DNA of 64,000 nucleotides from Takakia lepidozioides (GCA_030704615.1 CM060732.1:31043053-31107052), one strand, 5' to 3'; positions 11,185 to 23,599 are shown, counted from the stretch's first letter. The notes: generated from the letters alone by a model not told the origin. A program made the numbers and translations.

Positions 11185-13510
11185 CCTGCCATACCAGGGG
11201 TTGGATGGTGGGATTCCCTCTCTCTCCCTCTCTCTCCCTCTGGAAACTGGGTTTATGGAATTGTTGTCCCGACTTCCATTTTTGAAAAAATTGAAAAAAT
11301 TGGGTTGCAGAGAATTTTGGATGTTTTTCATCCAAAATACATTTTTTTCCTAGTGAAACATTTCTTCACTAAATACCTGTGAGGTTTTTTGCTTCATCCG
11401 AACATCAAACCGGACTATACTGATTGCAAAACTCCCGTCAGTTTTTTCAATCCAACCTGGATGAAAAAAAGACTTCATCTGACAAGACCTAAATACGGGG
11501 CAAGACAGGTATAAAAAAGTTTTAAAAAAAAACCCCCGATGTTTTTCATCTAACCTAGATGAAAAGCGGACTGCATCCGTCGAGTTCAAGACAGGATGAA
11601 TGCACGATGTCTTTCATCTTCCGCGAATGAGAAACGGACAACGTCCGTCGACGTACAGGCTGGCGGATGTTTTTCATCCTGAGAAGGATGAATGACGGGC
11701 CAGACAGGGGAAAACCCTGCGCAACCCTAATGTATTTCTTTTTTCGTTGCGAGAGCGCGTGCGATGGCGGCTTGGGAGGAGCGATGGTGCTCGTGCTGCA
11801 GATACCTTGAGCTACCAATCCTTGAGTGTTTATGGCTCCTGTGAGCGCCGCCTAGGCGGGCTCTTTAAGGCGATGGCGGTGGCTTAGAGATGAGGGAAGA
11901 TTCACTGTCTCTGTTGTCTGTTTTTTTGCTGCACAAGGGAACCGCGGCAGTGATGGCGGAGGTACCACCTGCATGCTTATGACGTTTCCCTAGGAGCCCT
12001 CCTCTGGATCTTTGATGAATGGCGGCGCCTTGGTAGAACAAGGAAGTCTCTCTCCCTCCCTTTATAAACCCTACCTTTTGAGACCAAGTTTTTTTTTCTT
12101 ATGCTTGGCAAGACCTTGCTTTGGTTAAGGTAGCAGTGTTGTGGTGCTGGCGGAGTCCTCCCTGCACGGCTAGGCTTGTGGAGAGATGGCGACTCTCCCC
12201 CAAACAGTAAAAAATGTTTTTTTGTTTGTTTGTTTTGCTTCCCTGCTTTCTTTGGCATTCTCTGCGCTTAGATTGAAGTGTATTTGACCTCGATAGCAAG
12301 TGTGGAAGCCTGCTACTCACCTCGTGCATCCTCACTAACTCACAATGCGTTGTGGTTGTTTTTGGGACGGGCATAGGTGAGGGCTTCCACTTAATATTCT
12401 GATGTCTAGGTGCTGCTGGATGCCAAGTGGGATTGCAGAGCAGGGGAAGGAATCGCTTGCTAGGGACTCATCTTAAATGTTGAAAAACTAAACTACTCTA
12501 TGGTTTTTCTTGATCCTACCTCTTTCCTTTCTTTATTTTTGAAGAACAAGTGTAATGCTTTCTACGATGGGCTATTTTTGGCCCAGCCAATGGAAGACCT
12601 CTGCTTTGTTGTGACAACCGGGTTTATGATGGCTTGTGTGAGATACACACATCTGTTTTCCAGGCCCTTGTTTGCTTTGCTTACCTTATGGTAGTTGGAA
12701 ACAATTTGAGAGGTTGCAAGGAACTGTTTGTTGCAGCTATTCGGGTACCCATGTTGGCCCCTGTTACGTTCCAACTCGGATGGCTTTGTTAGCTAGATGC
12801 TTAGGCTAGGATATGGTGAAGATTTTGCCTGTGGATATTCGGCTGACAATGAAATATGACAGCAATATATAACTGGTAACTGGTTTTTGAGGCAGCCAGG
12901 GTGGTCAAGTGGAAATACCCCCTGGACATGGTGTAATGACATGGTCAAATGTGGAATGATGTGAATAGGATGTACTGACAGTATTATATACTGTCACATG
13001 ATGTGTATGCAGTCCTTTATCTTTACCTTGTTGGGTCACGAACTTTGATTTTTAGCTGTAGCAAGAAATAAAGGTATAGGGGTATTCTTTAAAACTTACC
13101 AGACATATCCACCTCCCCTGTGGGGGCAAGCTGTGCTGCAGACCAGTCTAAACAAATATTGGCAGGGCAAGATATTTAAATCTGTGATGTCCAAGTGTTC
13201 TTCTTGTTCTTTTTGTTTTGAAAAAAAACCCTCCATGACACCCATGGGGTTTGAGTAAGTATGCTTGGATTACAGCTTGCGGACAGTAAATCTGTATGAC
13301 CATTTGACCTGCAACACATCAAGGCCAAAATATGGCCAAGTACCCGCCATCCCAACCAGACCTTTGAATGTGTATCATGATCATGACTGGTGGTCAATAA
13401 GCATCAGTGGCATACTCTTTGGGTTATGAATAATACTGACATGAACACATTATTGTGCATGGATGTAATTCTGGATTTTCTAAGCTTGATGATTGATGGA
13501 TGGTGCCACT

Positions 13511-13600
13511 GTTAAGTGGCTGATATGTCTGATTATTCTTTCATGACAACGACCCTAGGGGTCCTGTCCTTGTCTTGACATGACAAAAAGTATCTTCCCT
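13511..13600. repeat. 90-bp direct repeat, copy 2
   Basis: Near-identical partner of 10040-10129, 3.47 kb away in the same orientation. Here it is not next to a coding exon. Confidence 0.8.
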
Positions 13601-13624
13601 CATCTCTCCTTCTGTCCCATGAAG

Positions 13625-13820
13625 ATGTGGAGAGAGACGGAGAGAGGGAGAAAGAGGGAGTGAGGAGGGAAAAAAAAACTAAAAAAGAATGTGGGGGGGA
13701 AGTGACTGAGCAGCACCAGCATCTGAGCAGCAGCTGCTTAGTCACTCCGCTACTGCTCAGTCACTCCCCCCCCCCCACATTTATTTATTTATTTTCCTCA
13801 TTTCTCCGTCTCTCTCCTCC
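13625..13820. repeat. Long imperfect inverted repeat
   Basis: The core arms are 13689-13713 and 13753-13780, both reading ATGTGGGG then AGTGACTGAGCAG on opposite strands, with a roughly 40-base loop. The purine-rich outer left arm (from about 13625) and pyrimidine-rich outer right arm (to about 13820) extend the pairing imperfectly. Homopolymer C runs follow on the right near 13766 and 13891. Confidence 0.65.
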
Positions 13821-14199
13821 ATCTGTCCCTGTCCCTCTGCTGCTCACAAAAGAAAAAAACCAGAGAGGGGCTGAGCTGCTGCTACTCAGTCCCCCCCCCC
13901 CCCAGCTACTTCTTTTTTTATTTTCTTGGCCCCCTCTATCCCTCTCCCTCCCTCTCTCCCGTCTGTCCCTGTCCCTCTCTCTCCTTCTCCTTTGTGCAGG
14001 TCCCCAAAAAAAAAGGGAAATCTCTCCCTCTCTCTCCATGAAATTGAAACTGAAGAACACTTCTTCTATTGTCCTATATACTATGAGATCCGTGGGGATT
14101 CCACTGTCTACTCCGTGGAACCCAAACTCTCACTGAAATCTCTCACTATGAAGATCAGAAATGCATGGCTGCTTACCTGCAGTTGGGCGTCTCATGTAG

Positions 14200-14515
14200 C
14201 AGCTCCTTCACGCTGGCGTTCCGCTGGCGCTTCGCCACCAGGTCGCGTGGGCACACTCCCTCGCTCAAACAACAAAAAAGGGAGAAGAGGGAGAGAGATA
14301 AGGGCGAGAGGGAGAGTGAGGGCTAAGAGGGAGAATGAGAGGGAGAGTGAGGGCTAAGAGGGAGAATGAGAGAGAGAGAAGGAGAGGGAGGGCAGCTCCC
14401 TCACGCGGCAGCTCCTTCACGCTGGCGGTCCCTCCCGCGGCGCTGGCGTTCGGTTGGCACTCCACCAGCATGTCATGGGGGCGCGCTCCCAGCTCACTCA
14501 AACAGCAACAAAAAA
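14200..14515. repeat. Diverged duplication around a GA-rich tandem tract
   Basis: AGCTCCTTCACGCTGGCG at about 14200 recurs at 14410. Each copy is followed by a similar 80-110 base block ending in CTCA and AACA-rich sequence. Between them (about 14280-14400) lie tandem copies of GAGGGAGAGTGAGGGCTAA-type repeats. Confidence 0.6.
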
Positions 14516-15059
14516 CAAAACGACATAGAAGAGGGAGAGAGAGAGTGAGGGAGAGGGATTAGGGCGAGAGGGAGAGTGATAGAGAGGGCGCGCGCGGGTT
14601 TGAACACCGTGGCGCGTCAGTGTTGCGTCACCGCCGCCGGAAAACATTCCGGCGCGCGGGGGTACTTGCGCCCGGGAGAGCTCGAGATAAAAAAAAACAA
14701 AGTAGGGATGGAGGGAGGGGAGGGAGGAAGAGTGAGAGGAGGAGGGTGAGGGAGAGAGAGATCAGATAGAGAGATTGAGAGGGGGAGTGAGAGGCGGTCG
14801 GTGCAGTGTGGCGACCCCACCGGAAAACCTCGGCGGCGATCAGGCGCCTTCGTGAAGGGGAGAGAGAAGGGGAGAGAAGGGCGGCCACCTTGGCATGAGG
14901 AGGATCCGCTGCGACGTTGGGGAATCGCATGAGCGTCGCTGCCTCAGGGGGACGTCGCACGACAGTCGCAGATCTGGCGTAGAGGCGAGTTGAAGAGGCA
15001 TCTCATTTTTTATTTTATTTTTTTGGTTTTTTGGGTTATGGGGTTTTGCAAGGATCATT

Positions 15060-15175
15060 TGGGTTTTTGGGTCTTTGGCTCTTAGGGTTTTAAGGGTTAC
15101 ATAGTTTAGTTTAGGGTTAGTTATAATATAGTTAGTTTAGGATTAGCTGCAATATATTTTTGTTTTTAGGGTTTT
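15060..15175. repeat. Telomere-like TTAGGGTT motifs
   Basis: Degenerate copies of the plant telomere or telo-box motif (CTTAGGGTTTT, TTTAGGGTTAG, TTAGGGTTTTG) lie within about 110 bases just upstream of the gene starting at 15315. Telo-box motifs near plant gene starts are known; a regulatory role here is inference. Confidence 0.4.
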
Positions 15176-15314
15176 GTTTTTTGGTGGGGTGGGGACATAT
15201 GGCTTTACGTTGTAGGGTTTTTTTTTCAAGTTTTTCCAAGGATTGGGAGTGTAACTCCTCCGGAGGTTACAGTGGGTCACAATACGGTACTCTACCTCTC
15301 TCTCGTGCTAGGTC

Positions 15315-16706
15315 ATGCCGCGTGTTTATCGACGTGTCACGCTTGAGGATTCGTTGCCGGCTGTGCCACAACCACCCGCTGAGGGCGAGACAACACGTTC
15401 GCCTCGTCTACGAGTTAGGCGACATCGCCATGTCCGCACAGCTTTGCCCCCACGGCCACCACCCCGAGGTCGTAGGCCGCCAAGTCCAGAGGCACGAGCC
15501 CCGGGGAAACCCCGCGGGGACCGCCTCCCCAAGATTGAGTGTTGGTGCAGTTGGTGTTGGGCACGACTACCGGTTGGGAGGACCACACCAATGATGCGGC
15601 GACCCCATGTTGTGCAAAAACATTACGCCAAGTATGAGATTGCTGATGCAGCAAAGGTAAGTCGTCATATATCTTCTCACGTACTCCTCAATTAAAAGTA
15701 CTATATCTAATGAAACCTCGCGTTTGTGAATTGAGTATTGATGCATTTCATATCATGCATCTTGCAGCCCCGTCTTGATGTCCAAGCTCGCAATTTTTTT
15801 GATAAAGAGGCATACCGATGCGGGTTTCTTCCTTCTTACGAGCCCCACCCCGTTCCGGATGTGAACATTTTTTTCTCGCAACATGACGTAGATGCAGTTT
15901 GTGAGGTAGCGGGGTACGATGCGTGTTTTTCTATTTTTGGGAACCGGGCTAGGCGCTTGTTACCTACGCACACACATTCGTCATCCTCGACATCGGCACC
16001 TCCATCATCACCATCATCTGCATCGTCCGTTCCTCCTATTGTAGATGGTCTTTCCTCATCACCATTGCCATCCGAGGTCCCTCATACCGACCGGCTACGT
16101 GTCCCTTCCCCTCCATTGCCGAGACCACAGCCGCCACCGAGTCCGAGTTCGACATCCTCGACATCGGCACCCCCATCATCACCATCATCCGCATCGTCCG
16201 TTCCTCCTATTGTACATGTTCTTTCCTCATCACCATCGCCATCTCGGCCAGTACTACCTCCACGCGAGATCCCTCATACCAACCTACGTGTCCCTTCCCC
16301 TCCATTGCCGAAACCACAGTTGCCACCGAGTCCGTATCCGGGTCCTCCGGCAGAACCCGGATGGATCCCACCACCTTTGGGGACTGTGTATGACTGGGAC
16401 CGATGGATCACTAGGTTCCCACTCCGGGAGAAGGGCCCCCGAAGTGATGGACGGGCGCTGCTCCCTAGGAGAGGTGGACCGAAGTTGTTTCGCACGGTTG
16501 GTCCGCGCCTTCGCCGGCCTATTGACGGCACCATACGTTATCGTGGTGCTAGGGAGCTATTCACGATGGGAGTCCAACCCCATTTCTACCAATGTCTTGT
16601 GCCTTGTCAAGTTCCAATTCCCGAGGGTGAGCCCTTTCTTTTTTGGGGTCGCATGTATTGCGTGATGGAGGCAATGGACCCTAGTATGGGTCGCGGACTT
16701 TTTTGA
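15315..16706 (+). CDS. Proline/serine-rich protein of unknown function, convergent with MULE transposase
   Basis: Exon 1 is 15315-15656 (ATG, 114 codons, basic and Pro/Arg-rich) and exon 2 is 15768-16706 (TGA stop). The intron has a GTAAGT donor and a TTGCAG acceptor and keeps frame, giving about 426 residues. The middle holds two in-frame copies of a 57-residue repeat (DNA period 171 bp from about 15985) rich in Ser and Pro, with SASSVPPIV and LRVPSPPLP in each. The C-terminal 130 residues are not low-complexity (VYDWDRWITRFPLREKGPR, YQCLVPCQVPIPEGEPFLFW). I do not recognise the family. It converges on the MULE transposase gene, an arrangement seen for mudrA and mudrB in MuDR, so it may be that element's second gene; this is inference. 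Confidence 0.55.
15979..16330 (+). repeat. In-frame 171-bp tandem repeat within the Pro/Ser-rich gene
   Basis: The block CCTCGACATCGGCACC at about 15985 recurs at about 16156. It is followed by matching CATCATCACCATCATC and TCCGTTCCTCCTATTGTA segments, encoding repeated Ser/Pro-rich peptides. Both copies stay in frame. Confidence 0.8.
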
Positions 16707-19700
16707 TGGAGGATGTAGTTTTGGGGGGAGGAGAGGATTCTGTGGATTTGTTCCCATATTTTGGGCCGAGGTACACCCACCGGGAGTGGCAATTATTGCA
16801 GACACACGGCTTTGGGTCCTTGATGTACCCACTTTTCTTCGTTTCCATTTCTTACTGCATTCCAAAAAATCTTTCAAACGTTGAGTGGAATTATCTTTTC
16901 CGTCATTGACTGTCTGGAAGGTGTGGGCTGGATGCATGATGTCCTCAGTCATCATAGCTCTAATGGATTGAACATCGCCATAAACAATCTTGAGCATAGC
17001 CAAAGTGTGATGGAGAAGTTGGTCATTGCCTTGCACAGCTTCAATGATGGTGTGCATAATATCTTTGATTTCTTGCATATCATTCCATGCAAGAGTCCGA
17101 GGTGGTGCGTGTAGTGTTCGTCCATTTGATATTTGTCACAGCTGCAAACAAATTTCGCACATTTTTCACATTTAGTCACGGCCACAACTATATTAACGTG
17201 AAGGGAAATTTACATATGGATAATGATAGATGTGACATACCTTCAATCACTTGCGAACTTGTAAGTGATACATCATTTTCACTCTCAAATATTGCTTCCA
17301 ACCGATCCTAACTCCCGTACCACATGATTGCACAATACGGGCACTTGAGACATTTCTCACCATTTGTAGAACTTTTATTTGATGCTTGCAAAGATTTCCT
17401 CCAGTCACACGTACAAGAGGCCCAATCGTTGAAGGCATTGTGCACTGTATAGAACTTGGTTGCACAATGACAACTCTGTACCTGAAAAGGTTCCCCATCG
17501 GTCGTAGGAGGTATAACACTACTGTCCGGTATACTTCTTGCTCTTACAACAACACTTTTCATAAAAGCCTCCGCACATTCATTAATCACAAATCCATGAT
17601 TCTTCATGTTTTCCATGTATGCGCAGTGTCTTGTCACGTCACCCACCAACTCATAAACTAACCAATCCACCCTCTGACCCCTCAATGTCTTTTTGGATTC
17701 AGATAGACGAGATTTTAGAAATCCATGGTAAGCCTCAATAGCAACGTTAGTCTCTTGTCCCGCGTATGGAACTTTTCTTGCACTTGTCACCCACATTGTT
17801 GTTTTTGGAAACCATTCTTTCTGAAAGTACTGATGGAAGGTCTTCTCCTCGGGGAACTTCTGGAATAGTGTGTTGGAGTTCTCATTTGCTCGAGCTTCAA
17901 TTTGTCCTGATGACTCATTTGGTGTTGATGACATATACATAATGTTTCCAAGTCCCTCCAATATAGAGGTAAAAATCCCCACATAGCAATCTTGCCCATT
18001 GCATTTTTCATCCAAGCTTTTCTCACATGCCATAAACATAGAAAGATCGGCATAGATGGTCCCCATACACATCTGCATAATGCGAACATATAGATGAGAA
18101 TTAGATTATTATACTAGAGGATTATGTTGCATGCATAATAAATAATGTGAATGTGTATATATTAAAAAATGATTTGTAGTTTGGTACAAGGCGATTGCGG
18201 CAATAGAAAAGATGGTACGCTACCTTATGGCATTAATCTCAGTGTCTGCATCATCAACAATGAACGATGACGACAACCAATGAGGATTTGAATCTGTCAT
18301 GTGGCATTGTAGTGCAGTCATCCAATGCACAAGGTCTTCTGTTTGTCCCCTGCTCGTTATAACCCACGCAACAGGAACTTCGTTGCAGAAGTTGTCATAT
18401 ACCATGAGAGTGAATAATTGAAATTTTTGGGTGTTGGTACCAAAAGTAGCATCACAAGCAACCAACCCTCCATGCCCTAGCTCCAACATTCTTCTCTTTT
18501 GATACATGGTTTGTACACCCAAGCTGAAAGGAAAGCCCTTCTGATTCATCGTGTTGTTGATAAAAGAAAATACATTCATGATGTGTCATCACCCACTTTG
18601 TACACTTCAAGCATGGTCTTCATCACGTTTGTAGGTCTCAAACGCCTTTCGCTTTGCAATGTTCAAAATGTCATACATCTTGAGAAAGTCATCCCTTGTC
18701 GAGTGACCCCCAATGTCCTGTTTTTCCAACCAACGTCGTTTGTGTTCATCAAAGATTGCCCGGGGAGTGCTTCCACAATCAAGTTTCTTTCGTATCCATT
18801 GCTTCAATTCATCTGATATATGAGGGGCAAACTGAGATGGACGCTCAATGGATTCCGGGTCCAAGCTTCCGTGACAAGGTTGACCCTTCACATCTGTATG
18901 TTCAATGTGGTAATATGCCAATTGTGCAATGTCGGGGCATGCATACAATTGTTTGACAGAAAACATACATAGACAACCGTGACGTGTTGTTTCTGCATGC
19001 CTCACTTTGTTTCGTCTTTTTTTGCGACGCTTAGGTGCTCCTTCAACTTCTTCTTTCAATGCCGGTGGTGGTGAAACATCCAATTCTCTTGCATTGCATC
19101 GATCATCTTCCGGTCCCCATGCACAATGGTACTTACAACATCATATTGCATATCGTTTTGTATTTCATATGTAAATACACATATCTAACTAGTTACTATA
19201 TGTACAACCTTCTCGTAACATAAGTATGACAAATAAATCAGGTATTCACCTGCAATGAAATAGAAAATTGAAGCAAATCTATGCTTGAAGTCTTAAACTC
19301 TAAATGCAAGTTTTGTGTCAAATGACCTTTAGATACGTACTAAACTGACAAAATTCAAATAACAAACAAACTACAATGCATGCACATGTTTGTCACTCAT
19401 CGATACAATTATCAAAGAAATATATGAACTTGAAACTCACCATGTATGAGAAATGTAGTTCTCAATTGTGACGTGTAGGGGTGTAGACTTGTTCTTTCTT
19501 GTCTTTGTTGTACGGAAAGTGGTTGGTGCATTAGGGTTTTGACTCTCTCCATCCTTGAAATCATCAACTCGATGCATTGGAATGTAAGCAACCATGCAAT
19601 GTACTGATTTGCCTTGCCCCCATCGTGTGTCAGGAGACCAATGTAAATCCTCAGCTCTAAACACCTTCTTGCTTGGATTTTGTACCTCTAATCCCCATTG

Positions 19701-19772
19701 AGCCATTGCATTAGAGATAGATGAGGGCAAATCAAAACTAAGTAAAGCCCTAAACACACTAATCCAAGACAA
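16557..19772 (-). pseudogene. MULE (Mutator-like) transposase gene, decayed
   Basis: A multi-exon transposase on the minus strand. Exon 1 (about 19441-19772, GTGAGT donor) encodes a 110-residue N-terminal part. A second segment (about 18607-19128) has KYHCAWGPEDD-like and zinc-binding-looking CLCMFSVKQLYACPD sequence. The MULE catalytic region follows: ACDATFGTNTQKFQLFTLMV with the first Asp, then FIVDDADTEINAIR with the second Asp (18220-18579). An intron leads to VWGPSMPIFLCLWHVRKAW, the usual third part (near 18050). A SWIM-like CHCATKF and WASCTCDW segment lies near 17440. Frame is lost between KRDEDH and MNVFSF, and again between WMKNAMGK and DCYVGIF, so this copy is probably dead. The 3' part (16557-17185) is tentatively included. 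Confidence 0.75.
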
Positions 19773-20301
19773 AAGGACGTGAGTAGCTCGTCGAGCTACT
19801 CACAGGCTGAGGTGTAGGTAGGCGCCGTGCGACGGGCGGGCGGGCATGTGGGCGGACGAGCGGGCGGGCCTTGGAGGGGCGGGCTGTGCAGGCGGGGCGG
19901 GGCGGGGCAGAGGGGCGCGGAACGGGGCACGTGAAACGAGGGCGAGGCTTTGGAGGCAGGCGGGCTGCCTTCAATGAGGGCAGCCTTAAATGCAAGGTGT
20001 GGGGCCCAAACCAAGGGGTCTACGTGGGGACCGGAAGCGGGCGCATTAATAGCCTGGCTACAAAGGATTCCGGGGCGCCTTCTGTAATGCTTCATCTTTC
20101 CCTAACTTCTGAAAGTGAAAGTTTACTTTTTTTTTTTCAAAATTTGTTTAAAAAAAAACAAACGAAAAAAAAAAAAAAAAAAAACTATCAGGATTCGGAA
20201 GGATACACACATTTCTGGTCATTTTTCACCTTTCAATGACCAATTGACCCCCGCCTTGATTATCATAAATTGTTCTTTTTCGTGCTGCAGGAGGGAGAGA
20301 T
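19773..20301. other. GC-rich stretch and A/T homopolymers between MULE and LINE
   Basis: 19800-19960 is strongly GC-rich with GGGCGGGC-type repeats. A T tract at about 20126-20138 and a run of 20 A at 20165-20184 follow. No gene is seen. The GC-rich block may be the promoter end of the MULE. Confidence 0.4.
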
Positions 20302-21399
20302 TTATTTTCGCCGTTTTGTAAGATAACAGAGTTTGAGGCCCTTCACGCCCTGATTGCAGAACTGGCAAACCTTCAAACACCTAATCAATGCTTTCTGCCT
20401 CTGGGAACTTTCTTCCGGCTTCTTCCTTGATATTTGCTGACAAGTGATTCTGAGCATGCTGAGTTTTGCCAAGAAGCGCAAAGTAGGTGAAGTGTGGGGT
20501 GGCAATGCAGAGATCCACGCATTTTGAAGATCTTGGATGAATTGTGGATCCTTGAGGATGGATGGGTTCAATTTAAAGAAGCCCCTCCCCCGCACCCTGC
20601 AGCCCGGTGCATTGAGCAGCAATTGAATTGCGGCATGATCAAACCCTGGCTGAATCGGCTCAATTTGAGTTCTCTTGGACCAGCCAATAAGGGAGGTTGT
20701 GCAGTAAAACCTGTCCAGGCGGGCCTGGCATAAATCTGGTGGCACCCTGTTATTGGACCAGGTAAACTTAAGCTCCCCGATACTTGGAGCGGTTGCATCC
20801 AACAAACCAACAGTCAAACAAAGTGAGTCCCAGGCATCTGTTGCTGCTGGTGAGAGACCGTGAGCAGACTAACCAAGTCTATCTACTTCATGCTCTACCA
20901 TATTAAAATCGCCCCGCACAATCCAGTGCTGGATCTGTGGATGCTGAAGCATTTTGTCCTTGATTTGATTCCAGAGAAGCACTCTTTCATCCTCCTCATT
21001 AGGGGCATAAATGTTCAACAGTCCCACACTGCCCAAAGATTGACCCATGTTCAAAACCAGAAATTGGACTCGACCTTGGACCCAAACATCATTTGAAAGG
21101 ATAGACTGAGCAAGAGGAGGGGACACCAAGATTGCGGTACCCCCTCTCGAATTAATGACAGAGGGGTTCCAGAAGACACTTGGTGTTGGCCAGAACCCTA
21201 AGGAGGTGATTTTATTAATATCTAGCTTATGTTCTTGTAAGAAAAGGATGTTGGAGGCTTGCAAAAAAGTGGAGGCCCAAGTTCTGATCTTTGCCCTTTT
21301 TGGGGCAGATTGGTAACCTCTCACATTCGAGGAGGAGAGGGAGAGGCTCATGACGGAGATTGAGGTAGGCCCGTGGGGTAAGCACGAATTGATGGCCAA
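20302..21399 (-). pseudogene. LINE A endonuclease (ORF2 N-terminal part)
   Basis: This is an apurinic-type endonuclease domain of a plant L1-like LINE. Family motifs appear in order: NVRG, FLQEHKLD, YAPNEEDER, RGDFNMVEHE, FTWSNNR, ARLDRFYCT and FDHAAIQL. A TAG at 20869-20871 follows EVDRLG. The frame is otherwise open to 20302, so the copy has at least one nonsense mutation. The protein ends at LCYLTKRRK, just where the linker to reverse transcriptase would begin. Confidence 0.85.
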
Positions 21400-21430
21400 A
21401 TTGGTTTGAAGAAGTACCTTGTCCGCCTAT

Positions 21431-23599
21431 CTATTGGAGGCAGGGTGGAAACCCACTTGAAGCCCTCCGGTGGGGTAGACAATTCAGGAAGTTTCCAGGT
21501 AAACACTGTTCTGGATCTCTTTCTTTTGCATTTTGACCTAGCAAGGTAAATTGGTTTCCCCCTTCTCTGAAATGAGTAAGATTTTTGGCATTCAGATTGC
21601 AGGCCAGGGTGGAAGAGAGAGAGAGGAGGTGAGAGGGAGAGGAGGGGAGGTCGCTACTACCCCACCCTGGGAGTAGTCTCTGCGAAGAAGGGTGAGTATC
21701 TATCAACAGAGTCCAAACTCTCTTGTGCTCAGAAACATGAGGCGTAAAGAAAATGAGGGGGGAGCAAGCAAGAGAATCCAGCTTGCTTACCGCTGGTGGA
21801 GACTCGACTGTCTCCTCTGGCAGTAGGAGCGTAATTGTGGGGTCCAGTGGCGCATTTGAAGAGCCATTGACTTGGTTATAAATCCTCAGCACCAGCTCCC
21901 TGTTCGTGTTCAGCTCTGGGGTGGGGGTTGTGATCTTCGTCTTATGCATTTCGTAGTGTTCATCCACGAATTTTTGACCGACCTCCATGATTTTTTTACT
22001 TCTCGCCCACTCATTGGGATCCTTGACCCTGCATGACAGTTAGGTCTTACACACCCATAACCACGAGTTATGATTCCTTGTCGTGTCTACATCTATGTTG
22101 TAGATAACAGGTAGATAACAGGCATGATATGAACAATTGCCAAGTCAGCGTGAGAGACATCATGCTCAACCATGATTCCTATGTGCTGAATGTGAGAGAG
22201 CGAGAGGTTCAGTTTAGGAAAATATTCCTGAAGAATCTATTGAGTGAGGGCCAGAATGATTTTCTTCCTTGCCAACGCCAAACTCATTGGCAATTGCCTC
22301 CGAGACCCAAGCTGATTGAAATCCATCCTTTACGGCTGATAGAAAGAATGTTGTGTAGTCATCGATGAATGCATACAGCAGGGGGGTGATGCAGATCGCC
22401 GCTTGGTCTCTGGCAAAGGAGGTGTCGGGCTCTCATCCTGGGAACGGTCTGGATTTGAACCAATGAAGTTCCAAAAAGGTGATGGCCAAGCTGTTGCTGT
22501 CTAACTGGAGCAGCTCTGACTGTGTGAAGGGGAAAGATGCCCACGCCTCCATAATTCTCACTGGGAAGAAAGCAGAGGGTCGATTTGGGTGCTTCCAAGT
22601 TGTGATTTCTACATTCTGCTTCCTTTTTTTGGTAGTGTACAACTCCTCAATGTCCATGACCATGGCCTGCCCATTTGAATCAAAATGGTTAAGGCCACCT
22701 TCCTGCTGGGGGTCATTCCTGGGGTGACTGGATCCAGACTCCTTGATTGTTCCTTCATGTTTCTTTGATCCCTTCAGAATCGGGCAATCTACCTTGACAT
22801 GCCCTTCAGCGTGGCAGTGGAAGCATATGACTGATAGCACTTCTTCCTTAATCGCCACTACAATGTATGAGTCATCGATCGTGGGCAGCTTGATGGAAGA
22901 GCCTATTGTAGCATTGGCAGGCATTAGAACAACCAGTTTTGGCACTCCATGATCTGAGTTGTAATCATACTGAATTGCTTCATTATCAACACTCAAGACT
23001 TGATCTTGCACTGGCTCATACACATTTATGGCACCTATGTATGTACTAAAGCTTGCTCCGATCTCGGGGAGCAAGGTGAGGTACGTTGGAGGCAGAAATG
23101 GGATGACTATCAGACGCGGTTTCCACATGATACCCTTCTTGTGCCCCCAGTCTTGGGTCCAGGGGAAGATAAAAACCCTCGCCGAGGATCGCTGAGTGTT
23201 GAAACGAACAGCCTTATTAGCATCTGTGGAGGAACCAAACAGGATGGCATAGAAGCCCTTGCCCATGGACAAGCAGAAGTGTTGCGCGAGTCCTCCCTCT
23301 GCACCGAGATGTTCATCCACCCAACGTCTGATCCATGCACGGGGATGTAGTTTGCCAGCGAAGTAAAGCAAAATGCCTCTCTGCGATAACTTTTGTGCTT
23401 GTGCTATCATTTTATCCTTGTTGAGGGTGAGAACTGGCTGTTCTGATTCAGCTGACACTACTATGTCTTCCCAGAGCACTTCTGCAGGTGCTGGGGAGGG
23501 ATGGGGGAGGACTGCTACGCTCGGACCTTTACCCAGAATGGAACCTCCCGTCAAATCCATAGAGGTGGTTTTCGTGATCCACGTTTGGTTTTTGCCCAT
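21431..23599 (-). pseudogene. LINE A ORF1, gag-like DUF4283 protein with CCHC knuckle
   Basis: The main frame (22433-23599, 388 residues) has a DUF4283-like N-terminal region (about residues 55-185, with NKDKMIAQAQKL and SMGKGFYAILF) and a zinc knuckle Cys259-Cys262-His267-Cys272 (CFHCHAEGHVKVDC). A further ORF1-like part (21431-21988) matches the end of ORF1 in LINE copy B (LLPEET, KRVWTL, LLPGW). The region between 21988 and 22433 breaks the frame. The product would be an RNA-binding partner in retrotransposition. Confidence 0.8.

Larger units (their letters stand above)
10130..13510. other. Repeat-rich non-coding stretch
   Basis: No complete gene was recognised. It contains a 214-bp tandem duplication (10411-10838), a set of competing hairpins (11134-11184), and four loose repeats of GATGTTTTTCAT between 11319 and 11680. 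It is bounded by a 90-bp direct repeat on each side. Short peptide-like stretches near 10200-10320 and 10880 have plausible splice borders, but I could not tie them to a family. Confidence 0.5.
13821..15314. other. Purine/pyrimidine-biased low-complexity stretch, no gene
   Basis: It is mostly CT-rich then GA-rich sequence. A short stretch at about 14040-14100 translates as IETEEHFFYCPIYYEIRG, resembling the C-terminal Cys/His part of plant LINE proteins; it may be a small LINE remnant. No intact gene is visible. The last 250 bases should hold the promoter of the gene at 15315. Confidence 0.45.

Noticed and set aside
13941-14020. Coding Pro/Ser/Leu-rich frames in the CT-rich region
   Set aside because: Frames on both strands are products of simple-sequence bias.
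15060-15175. True interstitial telomere array
   Set aside because: Only a few degenerate TTAGGG-like motifs, not tandem heptamers.
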